In this document: one piece after another, positions 16,671-27,245 of the stretch | Numbering within the stretch: position 1 is the stretch's first letter | Layout: each line of letters begins with the position of its first letter | From: Mucilaginibacter aquaedulcis | Lineage (GTDB): Bacteria > Bacteroidota > Bacteroidia > Sphingobacteriales > Sphingobacteriaceae | Direction: 5' to 3' | DNA length: 64,000 nt | Assembly: GCF_030409325.1 (NCBI RefSeq) | Contig: NZ_JAUFPR010000008.1 | Coordinates: forward strand, 372,001-436,000 | The notes under the pieces: model-generated | What the model saw: the letters and a program-made list of their open reading frames with translations, nothing else | The model's database searches: none | Told to the model about the DNA's origin: nothing | Program-made: the position numbers and the translations under genes

Positions 16671-19600
16671 TTGATAAAAATATTTACTTATAATATTATT
16701 ATAAGTGTGTTGTTCATTTTGGCGTTTAGTGGGCTGGGTGGTAGTGTATATGCACAACAACGGCTTCCGGGTGCTAAAAGAGATACGACGCAACCAGGCG
16801 CACCCGTAAATTTAACCGAACCTAAAAACGTAAGGCTTAGGGAAGGTATTTTCGATCCCGATCCGCCTAACATGGTGCGTACAATTGAGTACGACCCTGC
16901 AACAAACATGTACATCCTGTACGAGCGTGTAGGTAATTTATTATACCGGCCGCCACAATACCTCACTTTTGCCCAGTATTTAAAGCTGAAAGGAAAGGTA
17001 AATCAACGGATGTACTATAAACAACTGGCCGATAATTATGCTTACGATTCACAGCAGCCAGGATTTATACCATCAATAAAAGTACGCAGCCGAACCTTTG
17101 AGCAAATATTCGGAGGCCAAAACATTGATATCAGACCTCAAGGCTCGGCAGAGATGATCTTAGCCGGACAACTAAACCAAAACCAAAACCCTTTATTCAC
17201 AACACGCCAACGCAACCAGTTCAATTTTAATTTCGATCAAAAGATACAGCTTAACGTAACCGGAAATATTGGTGATAAATTAAAAATAACCACCAATTAT
17301 AATACCGACGCACAGTTTCAGTTTGATAACCAGATAAAGCTCGACTATACAGGCTCGCCCGATGAGATCATTCAAAAGGTGGAGGCCGGTACGGTTAGTA
17401 TGCCTTTAAATACCTCTTTAATAACAGGTACGCAAGCCCTTTTTGGTGTAAAAACCAAATTGAAGTTTGGCCGGCTTGATGTAACGAGTATTTTGTCGCA
17501 ACAACGGTCAGAGTCAAAAACCATTACTATTACCAATGGTTCGCAGCAAGGCGAGTTTAGGTTAACCCCGGCAGATTATGAGGCCAACAAGCACTTCTTT
17601 TTATCACAATACTTCCGAAATAATTATAACCGGGCGCTGGCTAACATTCCCATCATCAGCTCCAATATAAATATTACCAAAATTGAGGTTTGGACAACTA
17701 ACCGTACCAACGTAACAACCGATTCAAGGGACATTGTTGCGTTTTTGGATCTGGGCGAAAACAATCCTTACAACAAAACCCGTGTGCAGGGTGGCGCGGG
17801 TTTCAGCGCTTTACCTGCCGGTTTTAAGGGCCCGGGATTTAATCAGCAATCCAACACACTATTAAACAACCTGCCTGGCGATGCGCGTTTAACTAATTCC
17901 AACTCAATAGCTACATATTTTCAAACAACAGGCAATACCGATAACTATTCCAAACTTACCTATGCACGTAAACTTACCGATAAGGAATTTACACTGCATC
18001 CACAGTTAGGTTATATATCGCTTAATTACCCCTTGAATAATGATGAGGTTTTGGCAGTAGCCTATCAGTATACAGTAAATGGTGTACAGTACCAGGTTGG
18101 TGAGTTTAGCAGTGATGTAGCGGTTGATCCTAACGCGCCCAAGGTGCTGTTTGTTAAGTTGCTGAAAAACGAATTGCTTAAAACCAACCTGCCAAGCTGG
18201 GATCTGATGATGAAAAACATCTACTCGCTGGGTGCTTTCCAGATCAGTAATACAGATTTTAAACTGACCGTTACCCGGCTCGACGATAAATCGGGCATCG
18301 AGAAAACAGTGATGGAGGAAGGCCAAACCACCAAAGGAAAACTTTGGCTGCAAATAGCTGGGCTCGATAACCTCAACCAGCAAAATGCCAAACAGCCCGA
18401 TGGGTATTTTGACTTTTTAGAAGGTGTAACTATTGATTCGCAAAACGGCCGCATTTCGTTCCCGGTGCTGGAACCCTTTGGGTCTGACCTTGCCGCTAAA
18501 TTTAATCCCGGAGAACAGGACCTGATCAAACGGTATGTTTACCAGCCGCTATATGATTCAACCAAAACCATAGCCCAGCAATATTTCCCCAATTTAAACA
18601 GGTATGTAATTAAGGGTACTTATACGGCTACGGGTGGTTCGGAGTATCAGCTTAACGCGGTGAATATTCCACAAGGGTCAGTAAACGTAACGGCAGGCTC
18701 TTTAAAACTCCAGGAGGGAAATGATTATACGGTTGATTATAACGCAGGCCGGATCCGGATACTTAACCAGGCTTTACTTTCATCAGGGCAGCCTATTACC
18801 GTAAAACTTGAAAATAATGAACTGTTTGGTGTTCAGCAGAAATCGTTATATGGTTCACGGTTTGATTATCACGTTAATGATAAACTGAACGTTGGTGCCA
18901 CCGTGATGCACTTAACAGAACAGCCAATTACCCAAAACGAAGTGGCCGGCGACGAATCCATTTCAAACACCATATGGGGTTTTGATGCCAATTACAGTTC
19001 AGAGTCGAGGCTGCTAACACGTTTGGTTGATAAGATCCCGGGAATACATACCAAGGTTCCGTCGTCCATAAACTTTACAGGAGAGTTTGCTCAATTATTA
19101 CCCGGAAGCCCGGGCGCGTTAAATTTTGCAGGCTCCAAAAACGGAACTTCGTACCTTGATGATTTTGAGAACAGCCAATCCATTATTGATATAAAAAGTG
19201 CCAATACCTGGCAAATATCAGGTACTCCGCAGCTTTTCCCGGAATCTGCTACCTTTAACGATTTGAGCTATGGCTATAACCGGGCCCGGCTTGCATTCTA
19301 TAACATCGACCCTATATTTTATACCAACGTGGGCAGTATCCCGATTTCAAGGTCGGAGCTTTCAAACCATTATGTAAGGCAGGTAATTGAGCAGGAGGTG
19401 TTTCCTTACAAGCAATCGGCAACGGGGCAGCAACTAAGCCTGGCTACACTCAATATGGCTTTTTACCCAACCGTGCGCGGGCCATATAACTACGTAACTA
19501 CCGGTATTAATGGGGATGGTACATTGCAAAATCCAAAAACACGCTGGGGTGGTATGTTCAGGAAAATGGAAACCAATGATTTTGAATCATTGAATGTGGC

Positions 19601-22600
19601 TTATATTGAATTTTGGGTACTTGATCCTTTTATCTACAAACCTAACTCGGCTGGTGGTGATCTGTATTTTAACCTCGGTAGTTTATCTGAGGATATATTG
19701 AAAGACGGACGTAAAGGTTTAGAGAACAGCTTACCTGTAAACGGCGACTTGTCACAGGTGGATGAAACCAATTGGGGCAGGGTTTCAAAACTGCAACCGG
19801 TAATTAATGCTTTTGATAATAATCCAGATTCGCGCAAGTTGCAGGATGTGGGTTTAGACGGTTTGAATGATAACGATGAGAGAACCAAGTTTGCTCCGAT
19901 AGTTAACCAGATCAAAGGGCAACTGAACGCCCAGGCAGCCAATGCTATTAATAATGACCCCTCATCTGACGATTATCAGTACTACCAGGGCCCCGAACTT
20001 GACCAGGCCAGAGCAGGGATTTTAGACAGGTACAGTAAATACAACGGTACAGAAGGTAACTCCAAAACCGCTGAGCAGTCACAGGCAGAATTGGGTATCC
20101 AGAACTCAGCATCTACATCGCTGCCCGATGGCGAGGATATCAACCGTGACAACAACATGAGCCAGGAAGATTCATATTTTCAATATAGGGTATCTATCCG
20201 TCCCGGCGATATGATAGTTGGTCAAAATAATATCAGCGATAAAGTTACTGCTTCGGTAAAACTGGCTAACGGTACAACCCAAATGATTAACTGGTATCAG
20301 TTCCGCATACCAATTACGGCTTACCAGAGTCAGGTAGGTAATATTCAGGATTTCAAGGCCATACGTTTTATGCGTATGTTCATGACCAACTTTGCCGATA
20401 CCGCCATATTGCGTTTCGCCACACTGCAACTCGTGCGCGGCGAATGGCGTACTTTTAATACCGAAAGGAATCCGCTAAATGTAATTGCTGATCCAATTAT
20501 ACAAAATCCACCACTTGATAACTCAACCCTTGATGTACAGGCAGTAAATATTGAGCAAAATGGTAACCGTACACCAATACCTTATGTGGTACCTCCCGGT
20601 ATTAACCGCCAGCGTAATTATAACAACCTGCAAACCGATACCAAGCTAAATGAGCAGTCATTATCATTAACCGTAAAAGGTTTGCGTGATGGATATTCAA
20701 GAGCGGCCTTCAAGACATTCTACAATGACCTGCGCTCTTACAAACGTTTGCAAATGTTTGTACACGCCGAAGGTGAACAGCTAAAAGATAATGACCTGAA
20801 TGCTTTTGTACGCTTGGGTGTTGACTACCAGGATAACTATTATGAGTACCAGGTACCGTTGAAAGTTACCCAGCCCGGCACCCGCGATCCGGACGCGATA
20901 TGGCCAACAGCTAACGCCATTGATCTGGAACTTGATCTGTTAACCCGGGCCAAGTTAAAACGGAACCACTCCAATGTACCTTATACCGATGTATTTAAAT
21001 ATGTGGAGGGTGATCAGGTGGTGTATATCAAAGGTCAGCCAGATCTGAGCCGCCTGCGTACTATTATGCTGGGTGTCCGGAATCCATTAAAAGGCGATGC
21101 ACAGGCTAATGTTGATGATGGTTTAGATAAATCGGGCATTGTATGGTTTGATGAGATGCGTTTAACCGATTTTGATCAGCGGGGAGGTTGGGCCGCCACT
21201 GCCCGCTTTGATGCCAAGCTTGCCGATTTTGCCGATATTACCGTAGCCGGATCTAAAACAACTATAGGCTTCGGTACGCTTGACTCCAGGCTGAATGACC
21301 GCAGCCGTAGTGATGACCAAACCTACGATGTATCAGCAAACATGGAACTCGGAAAGTTTTTCCCGGATAAAAGCGGTATCCATATACCGGCCTACGTAAA
21401 CCTGGCAAAGCAGATCAGTATGCCACAATATGATCCTGGCTCGCCCGATGTGGAACTCAAAGCTTCCCTTGCGGCAGCTACCAGCAGCCAGGAGCGCGAC
21501 TCGATAAGAAACGCGGCCGTTGATTATACTTTGCGAAAGAGTATAAACTTCACCAATGTACACAAAGCCAAAACAGACGCCAGCGCACCCAACCGAATTT
21601 GGGATGTTGAAAATTTAAACGCTTCGTACGCTTTTACACAGTACACGCATCATGACTTCGTAACACAAAGCGATTTGGAAAAGACCTATAACTTTACGCT
21701 GGCCTATAACTATACCAATCAGCCTAAGTACTATAGTCCGTTTGCTAAGATCATCAAGAGTAATTTACTTGCCCTGTTCCGCGATATTAACTTCAGTATA
21801 CTGCCATCAAGGTTAAACTTCAGTATCAACTTTGATCGTTTTTATTCAGAAAACACACTGAGGGATAATGACCCGAATAACTTTATCCCGGTGCCAACCA
21901 CCACTTTCAACAAGTATTTTAACATTACCAGGGTATACGGTATCGGGTGGAATTTGTCCAAGTCGTTACAGATGGATATTGATGCCACCAACCTTTCGGT
22001 AGTTGATGAGCCAGCCGGCCGGTTAAACGGTTTAAAACGCGATACCCTTTGGGATAACCTTAAAAAGCTTGGCCGTACCACCAACTATAATCACACTATC
22101 AACTTTAACTACACGGTGCCTCTTAACAAAATTCCGGGTATGGATTGGGCAGCCGTAGTGGCCAGGTACAGCGCGCACTTTAACTGGCAAACCCAACCGC
22201 TTTTTGCTATAGATGATCCATCGTATGATGTTGGTAATAGTATTCAAAACTCAAGGGCTATACAAATAAACCCAACCCTGAATATGATTGCGCTTTATAA
22301 TAAGTTCCCGTTTATACGTAAAGCCAACAACCCTAATTCAAAGGATAGTAATTTTCTCATTAACTTATTAACAAGTATTAAAAACTTAAGCGGAACCTAT
22401 ACCCGTACCCAAGGTATATTTTTACCGGGTTATTTGCCGCAATCGGGCTTTTTTGGATCGGATGCTAATTACGGCGCTCCGGGCTTAGGGTTCTTATTGG
22501 GCAGCCAGGCAGATATCAGAGCCAAGGCAGTAACCAATGGCTGGATAACCCGTGATACCCTCCAAAACCAATTGTATGTTACTACGCTTAACGAAGACAT

Positions 22601-23702
22601 GCACTTCAGGGGGATTATTGAACCTATTAAAGATCTCCGTATTGAGCTGATCGCCTTTAAAACCCAGGATCGTAATTACCAGGCTAACTTTAAATACCTG
22701 CCAACAACTAACAATATTGAAACTCTTAGCCCTGTAACTACCGGTAACTACAGCATATCCTTTTTAACAATTGCTACGGCATTCAAAAAAAGTACGGGTG
22801 TAAATAATACCTCGCCGGTATACCAGAAGCTTTTGGATAATCGAGCCATTATTTCGCAAAGGCTGGGCGCGTTAAATCCAAATTCATCAGGAAGTACAGA
22901 TGGGTATGCAGATGGTTATGGTCCAAACTCGCAGAACGTACTTGTTCCTGCTTTCCTGGCTGCGTATACCGGTAAAAAGGCATCAAGCAGCAATCTTAGT
23001 CAATTCCCAACCATACCAATTCCTAACTGGCAGATCACTTATAACGGTTTAGGTAAAATACCATTTTTACAGGATATTTTTGATTCATTTGATCTGAGTC
23101 ATGGCTATCGTTCATCCTATAACGTAAACGGATTTACCTCACTGCTGCAATACCAGGAAGCCAATGGCGCTGCTAATTCAAGGGATTTGAACAACGACTT
23201 TTTGCCGTTATACCAGTTTTCGCAGGTTACAATTTTTGAACAGTTTGTACCCTTGCTTGGCGCAAGTGTGAGGTTCAAGAACAGCATGACCACTAATTTA
23301 GAATACAGGCAGAGCAGGGCTTTGAGCCTGAGTATGCTTAATAGCCAGCTGGCTCAGCAAAATGAGCGGATAATTGTTTTTGGTTTTGGTTACCATACCA
23401 AAAATTTCCATTTCCCTTTTGGGTGGTTAGGTGGCCCGGGTAAAGACAATGATGTTAACTTTAAGCTTGATTTTTCACTGCGTGATAATAAAACGCTGAT
23501 ATATCGTGCCGATGTGGAAGATGCCGAAATATCATCAGGAGCGCAAAACATCACCGTGCGGCCGTCAGTTGATTACGTGATCAACCAACGTTTTAACCTG
23601 AATTTGTTTTATGATTCAAACTTAACAAGGCCATATACCTCGCAAACCTTTAATACGGCATTCACCAATTTTGGTATCAACCTTAAACTTCTGCTGCAGT
23701 AG
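16671..23702 (+). CDS. sprA: Type IX secretion system outer-membrane translocon SprA
   Basis: A 2343-residue protein starting from TTG at 16671, followed by a signal peptide (core IIISVLFILAFSGL, cleavage near VYA-QQ, residue 28). Size and sequence are those of SprA/SOV, the very large beta barrel through which T9SS substrates cross the outer membrane; it is also required for gliding in Flavobacterium. Recognisable stretches include KVRSRTFEQIFGG, FNFDQKIQLNVTGNIGDKLK, a repeated segment with the same TxFN/FxxxF beta pattern, and a C-terminal barrel ending in FGINLKLLLQ with an aromatic/hydrophobic outer-membrane-type terminus. The ruvA-sprA order is common in Bacteroidota. Its 3' end overlaps the convergent AsmA-like gene by 20 bases. 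Confidence 0.95.
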   Translation: MIKIFTYNIIISVLFILAFSGLGGSVYAQQRLPGAKRDTTQPGAPVNLTEPKNVRLREGIFDPDPPNMVRTIEYDPATNMYILYERVGNLLYRPPQYLTFAQYLKLKGKVNQRMYYKQLADNYAYDSQQPGFIPSIKVRSRTFEQIFGGQNIDIRPQGSAEMILAGQLNQNQNPLFTTRQRNQFNFNFDQKIQLNVTGNIGDKLKITTNYNTDAQFQFDNQIKLDYTGSPDEIIQKVEAGTVSMPLNTSLITGTQALFGVKTKLKFGRLDVTSILSQQRSESKTITITNGSQQGEFRLTPADYEANKHFFLSQYFRNNYNRALANIPIISSNINITKIEVWTTNRTNVTTDSRDIVAFLDLGENNPYNKTRVQGGAGFSALPAGFKGPGFNQQSNTLLNNLPGDARLTNSNSIATYFQTTGNTDNYSKLTYARKLTDKEFTLHPQLGYISLNYPLNNDEVLAVAYQYTVNGVQYQVGEFSSDVAVDPNAPKVLFVKLLKNELLKTNLPSWDLMMKNIYSLGAFQISNTDFKLTVTRLDDKSGIEKTVMEEGQTTKGKLWLQIAGLDNLNQQNAKQPDGYFDFLEGVTIDSQNGRISFPVLEPFGSDLAAKFNPGEQDLIKRYVYQPLYDSTKTIAQQYFPNLNRYVIKGTYTATGGSEYQLNAVNIPQGSVNVTAGSLKLQEGNDYTVDYNAGRIRILNQALLSSGQPITVKLENNELFGVQQKSLYGSRFDYHVNDKLNVGATVMHLTEQPITQNEVAGDESISNTIWGFDANYSSESRLLTRLVDKIPGIHTKVPSSINFTGEFAQLLPGSPGALNFAGSKNGTSYLDDFENSQSIIDIKSANTWQISGTPQLFPESATFNDLSYGYNRARLAFYNIDPIFYTNVGSIPISRSELSNHYVRQVIEQEVFPYKQSATGQQLSLATLNMAFYPTVRGPYNYVTTGINGDGTLQNPKTRWGGMFRKMETNDFESLNVAYIEFWVLDPFIYKPNSAGGDLYFNLGSLSEDILKDGRKGLENSLPVNGDLSQVDETNWGRVSKLQPVINAFDNNPDSRKLQDVGLDGLNDNDERTKFAPIVNQIKGQLNAQAANAINNDPSSDDYQYYQGPELDQARAGILDRYSKYNGTEGNSKTAEQSQAELGIQNSASTSLPDGEDINRDNNMSQEDSYFQYRVSIRPGDMIVGQNNISDKVTASVKLANGTTQMINWYQFRIPITAYQSQVGNIQDFKAIRFMRMFMTNFADTAILRFATLQLVRGEWRTFNTERNPLNVIADPIIQNPPLDNSTLDVQAVNIEQNGNRTPIPYVVPPGINRQRNYNNLQTDTKLNEQSLSLTVKGLRDGYSRAAFKTFYNDLRSYKRLQMFVHAEGEQLKDNDLNAFVRLGVDYQDNYYEYQVPLKVTQPGTRDPDAIWPTANAIDLELDLLTRAKLKRNHSNVPYTDVFKYVEGDQVVYIKGQPDLSRLRTIMLGVRNPLKGDAQANVDDGLDKSGIVWFDEMRLTDFDQRGGWAATARFDAKLADFADITVAGSKTTIGFGTLDSRLNDRSRSDDQTYDVSANMELGKFFPDKSGIHIPAYVNLAKQISMPQYDPGSPDVELKASLAAATSSQERDSIRNAAVDYTLRKSINFTNVHKAKTDASAPNRIWDVENLNASYAFTQYTHHDFVTQSDLEKTYNFTLAYNYTNQPKYYSPFAKIIKSNLLALFRDINFSILPSRLNFSINFDRFYSENTLRDNDPNNFIPVPTTTFNKYFNITRVYGIGWNLSKSLQMDIDATNLSVVDEPAGRLNGLKRDTLWDNLKKLGRTTNYNHTINFNYTVPLNKIPGMDWAAVVARYSAHFNWQTQPLFAIDDPSYDVGNSIQNSRAIQINPTLNMIALYNKFPFIRKANNPNSKDSNFLINLLTSIKNLSGTYTRTQGIFLPGYLPQSGFFGSDANYGAPGLGFLLGSQADIRAKAVTNGWITRDTLQNQLYVTTLNEDMHFRGIIEPIKDLRIELIAFKTQDRNYQANFKYLPTTNNIETLSPVTTGNYSISFLTIATAFKKSTGVNNTSPVYQKLLDNRAIISQRLGALNPNSSGSTDGYADGYGPNSQNVLVPAFLAAYTGKKASSSNLSQFPTIPIPNWQITYNGLGKIPFLQDIFDSFDLSHGYRSSYNVNGFTSLLQYQEANGAANSRDLNNDFLPLYQFSQVTIFEQFVPLLGASVRFKNSMTTNLEYRQSRALSLSMLNSQLAQQNERIIVFGFGYHTKNFHFPFGWLGGPGKDNDVNFKLDFSLRDNKTLIYRADVEDAEISSGAQNITVRPSVDYVINQRFNLNLFYDSNLTRPYTSQTFNTAFTNFGINLKLLLQ

Positions 23703-25524
23703 CCATTTGTAAACGGCGTTGGGCGTTTTTTAGTTCTTTTTCCTTTTTGCGTTCAGCTTTTCTTTTTTTTCGTTCGGCTTTTTTGCTCAGGCGGTCTTTT
23801 TTGTTTTGTTGATGCTCTTCAATTCGGTGTTTGGTTTCTTTTTGTTTTTTATCATCAAAGCCAACACATGGTTTTATGCCTTCGAGCAGTGTTTTCCACA
23901 TGGTTTTAAAAAACGGCGAGTCTTTGGGGCGGGAATAGATCACATTTGCAATTCGAGGCGCATCGCCAATAGTATCCGGATTGTTGTGCTCAATAACAAA
24001 TAAATTCGCGAATATGGACATGATGGAACGTTTTTTCAAACGGTCGTTAACCGTATCGGCCTGAAATATGTTTACTTTAAGGTCATTATATAAAAAGCCC
24101 ACCTTACCCTTAAATACTTTACTATTGGCCTGAATATCGAAGCTTAATTGCTTAACCGTGCCCGATGATGCTTTAACCATGGCCAGTGGCATAATAGCCG
24201 GGTTAAGTACTTCCAGATCCATTGGGCCCAAAGCTCCCTTGTATGTAAAAGCTGCGTTTTTATCAGTTAAATTAAAATTAAACTGCACATCGAGGCGACC
24301 ACGGTTCATGAAGTAGGTGGTAAGCTGTACTGTTGCCATATTATTTTTGGCAAGGGCCTCGCTATCGTTGGTTAAATTATAGAAATATCCCCTTGTATTA
24401 TTGAAGGTAAGGGTGCCTATTTGATTTGATTTTTTATTGAGTTCTGAGTATTCTACATCAAAATTACGGATACGAACGGTATCTATCCGCATATCGGTCC
24501 CTATCTGGTGAATCATCATAGGGGGGAAGGTATTTACACGATTAACTGTAGAATCTTTTTTGCCGTAAGGGTTACTGAATACCCTCAATATGCCCCCGCT
24601 TAGTTCCAGGCTTGCAGCGTTTAACCGCCGGTATTTGTGATAGTTTAAAAAATCGAAATGGTTAAGCTGTAAGGTATCAATATTTAGCCCGAAACGATCA
24701 TGCTGGCTTTTATTAAAAAACACACCTGTTTGAGCAGGCTCCAAATGCAGTCCCTCGATGTTTAATTTTGAGGTTAGGGTTGAAAGCTTGAGGTATTTAA
24801 TTTTATAAGTGTAAAGCCCGCTGGGTGTTTTTCCGGTGTAATTATTTAGTTCGGTGATAATATCTTTGCAATAAAGCAATCGTGAATGGTCTGTTTGCGT
24901 CAGCGAATCAATGAGCAGGTCGGTCGCATTCAGGTTCATCTCCTTTAATTCGGATATAACTACCTTATTGCCCGAATAGTCCTGGTATTTCAACTTTACA
25001 TCGTTCAGTAATATTTGGCCAATGTGGATTGACTTCAGGCTTTTCGAGATTTTTTGCCATGCTGTACGATGGTCTTTTACTACAGTATCCTTAGTATGGT
25101 TAAGCTGATAGCTTATGTTTACTTCGGGCTCATTTAAAATTACCCGCCCTATGTTGAGCTTATGCCTGAAATATAAACTTAGCGGGTGTATATTCAGCAG
25201 CACTAACTTTTTCACCCTAAGCTCAACCAGATTGTTAGGCGCAAGATGTTGTTTCTTTTTCTGCTTATAAACATCTGTATCGGGTTGCAGTGTGATGTTA
25301 TATAGTGTTATTTTACCCTCAAGCACATGTAGTTCGGCGTCAGAAAAATCAACCTTGTATAAACCATCGCTGCTGTTTAAAACAACATCATGTACCTTAC
25401 TGGCTAAAATTGGCGACCAGTATTGGTTAATGACCAAAGCAAGGAGCAGAATAATTATGAAGGGGATCAGTAAAAATTTGAAAAATATTTTTTGCCACCT
25501 ATGCTTTAAAAACTTAAGCTCCAT
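23683..25524 (-). CDS. AsmA-like membrane-anchored protein, function unknown
   Basis: A 613-residue protein with one N-terminal membrane helix (FKFLLIPFIIILLLALVINQ, about 15-34), then a long beta-rich periplasmic region starting VDFSDAELHVLEGKITLYNI, which resembles the repeating groove of AsmA/DUF748-type lipid-transfer-like proteins. The last 60 residues are extremely basic and predicted helical (KKRKAERKKEKELKNAQ). Its stop lies within the 3' end of sprA. A role in envelope lipid transport is inference from the fold only. Confidence 0.65.
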   Translation of the reverse strand: MELKFLKHRWQKIFFKFLLIPFIIILLLALVINQYWSPILASKVHDVVLNSSDGLYKVDFSDAELHVLEGKITLYNITLQPDTDVYKQKKKQHLAPNNLVELRVKKLVLLNIHPLSLYFRHKLNIGRVILNEPEVNISYQLNHTKDTVVKDHRTAWQKISKSLKSIHIGQILLNDVKLKYQDYSGNKVVISELKEMNLNATDLLIDSLTQTDHSRLLYCKDIITELNNYTGKTPSGLYTYKIKYLKLSTLTSKLNIEGLHLEPAQTGVFFNKSQHDRFGLNIDTLQLNHFDFLNYHKYRRLNAASLELSGGILRVFSNPYGKKDSTVNRVNTFPPMMIHQIGTDMRIDTVRIRNFDVEYSELNKKSNQIGTLTFNNTRGYFYNLTNDSEALAKNNMATVQLTTYFMNRGRLDVQFNFNLTDKNAAFTYKGALGPMDLEVLNPAIMPLAMVKASSGTVKQLSFDIQANSKVFKGKVGFLYNDLKVNIFQADTVNDRLKKRSIMSIFANLFVIEHNNPDTIGDAPRIANVIYSRPKDSPFFKTMWKTLLEGIKPCVGFDDKKQKETKHRIEEHQQNKKDRLSKKAERKKRKAERKKEKELKNAQRRLQMATAAEV

Positions 25525-25681
25525 TTACCGGTTCGTTTTCTTATTGTTATAATTGTTGTTTAGGTTTAACGCCTTTTTAAGCCGGTTTGTTACTATACTC
25601 ATGCGCTTTGGTAAACAATTGATATTAGTTCAGGAATATAACAATAAAACTTTGATTTTGTTAAATGCTGCCAATATGTCA

Positions 25682-25710
25682 TTTGGGTATTTAAATTTTA
25701 TGTATTTTTG
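25682..25710 (+). promoter_or_regulatory. Bacteroidota-type promoter of miaB
   Basis: TTTG at 25682-25685, a 17-base spacer and TATTTTTG at 25703-25710 match the Bacteroidota housekeeping promoter (-33 TTTG, -7 TAnnTTTG) at the permitted spacing. The start codon follows 20 bases after the -7 box. Confidence 0.55.
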
Positions 25711-25729
25711 CAAACTAATTTTTGAATGA

Positions 25730-27202
25730 ATGATGGATTTGGTTATCCCGGATAAAACACACGATGAGAGCAGGCAGGGCGAGGCTTTAGTTTTGGAGCC
25801 TGTGACCGGTAAAAACAATGGCCGCAAACTTTATATTGAAAGTTATGGTTGCGCCATGAATTTTTCAGACAGTGAAATTGTTGCGTCAATATTATCGGAG
25901 CAAGGTTTTGAAACCACTACCGATCATAATATAGCTGATGTTATTTTTATAAATACCTGCTCCATTCGCGAAAACGCGGAGCAGCGCGTGCGTAACCGTT
26001 TAAAGGAATTTACGATTTCGAAGGTTAAAAACCCGGGATTGGTAGTAGGTGTACTGGGTTGCATGGCCGAGCGTTTAAAATCAAAATTTTTAGAAGAAGA
26101 AAAGCTGGTTGACGTAGTTGTTGGCCCGGATGCATATCGTGATCTGCCTAATTTGATAGACCAGGTTGATAGCGGCCAAAAGGCGGTGAACGTATTGCTA
26201 TCCCGTGAGGAAACTTACGCGGATATTAGCCCCGTACGCTTAAACAGTAATGGTATTAACGCGTTTGTATCTATCATGCGCGGATGCGATAATATGTGCT
26301 CGTTTTGCGTAGTGCCATTTACCCGCGGCCGCGAACGCAGCCGTGATCCGCAATCAATAGTTGCTGAATGTACAGATCTGTTTAACAAAGGCTATCGCGA
26401 GGTTACCCTGTTAGGGCAAAATGTGGATTCGTATAAATGGAAAGCAGGCTCTGAGGCTGAGACTTCAAGTTCAGAACAAGTACTTACCTCTGGAGAGAAT
26501 CCAGGTGAGGCTTCTGTCACTAATTTCGCTAACCTGTTAGAGATGGTGGCCCTGATCAATCCTGATTTGCGGGTGAGGTTTTCAACCTCGCATCCAAAGG
26601 ATATAACCGACGATGTATTATATACCATTAGTAATTACGAAAATATTTGCAACTACATTCACCTGCCGGTACAATCAGGCAACAGCCGCATACTGGAAAT
26701 GATGAACCGTACGTATGACCGCGAATGGTACATTAACAGGATAGATGCTATTCGCCGTATTATTCCGGATTGTGCCATATCAACCGATATGATAACCGGT
26801 TTTTGCAGTGAAACCGATGAGGAGCATAATGATTCTGTATCCATGATGGATTACGTGAAATATGATTTTGCCTACATGTTTAAATATAGCGAAAGGCCCG
26901 GCACTTTAGCAGCCAAACGTTATAAGGATGATATACCTGAAGAAGTAAAGCAAAACCGCCTGGCACAAATTGTGGCCAAACAGCAGGAGTATTCTTTTTA
27001 CCGGATGCAGGCCCGTATAGGCAAAGTTGAAAAGGTATTGATAGAAGGGTACTCTAAAAAATCAGATAAAGATTATTGTGGCCGCAGCGATCAGAATGCC
27101 ATGGTGATATTCCCGGTTGGTGAAAACTACAAGCCCGGCGAATATGTGAACGTGCTGATTGAAAGATCAACTTCGGCTACTTTGATAGGAAAAGTGGTTT
27201 AG
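25730..27202 (+). CDS. miaB: tRNA-2-methylthio-N6-dimethylallyladenosine synthase MiaB
   Basis: A 490-residue methylthiotransferase. The N-terminal UPF0004 domain carries cluster cysteines Cys41, Cys77 and Cys111; the radical SAM motif CX3CX2C is Cys186, Cys190, Cys193 (GCDNMCSFC); a C-terminal TRAM domain ends the protein (VLIEGYSKKSDKDYCGRSDQ). It adds the 2-methylthio group to i6A37 in tRNAs reading UNN codons. About residues 239-263 form a Ser/Glu-rich stretch not found in short MiaB proteins. ATG at 25730 or the next codon (25733) may be used. A four-helix-bundle gene follows. Confidence 0.95.
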   Translation: MMDLVIPDKTHDESRQGEALVLEPVTGKNNGRKLYIESYGCAMNFSDSEIVASILSEQGFETTTDHNIADVIFINTCSIRENAEQRVRNRLKEFTISKVKNPGLVVGVLGCMAERLKSKFLEEEKLVDVVVGPDAYRDLPNLIDQVDSGQKAVNVLLSREETYADISPVRLNSNGINAFVSIMRGCDNMCSFCVVPFTRGRERSRDPQSIVAECTDLFNKGYREVTLLGQNVDSYKWKAGSEAETSSSEQVLTSGENPGEASVTNFANLLEMVALINPDLRVRFSTSHPKDITDDVLYTISNYENICNYIHLPVQSGNSRILEMMNRTYDREWYINRIDAIRRIIPDCAISTDMITGFCSETDEEHNDSVSMMDYVKYDFAYMFKYSERPGTLAAKRYKDDIPEEVKQNRLAQIVAKQQEYSFYRMQARIGKVEKVLIEGYSKKSDKDYCGRSDQNAMVIFPVGENYKPGEYVNVLIERSTSATLIGKVV

Positions 27203-27217
27203 TTAGAAACAAGAGAA

Positions 27218-27238
27218 AAGAATCAAGAGATAAGATAG
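27218..27238 (+). repeat. Left flank repeat of the four-helix-bundle gene
   Basis: AAGAATCAAGAGA (27218-27230) is the exact reverse complement of TCTCTTGATTCTT at 27610-27622, and TAAGATAG (27231-27238) is the reverse complement of CTATCTTA at 27641-27648. The core GARTCAAGA recurs, inverted, on the other side of the gene. Confidence 0.6.
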
Positions 27239-27245
27239 GAATTGA

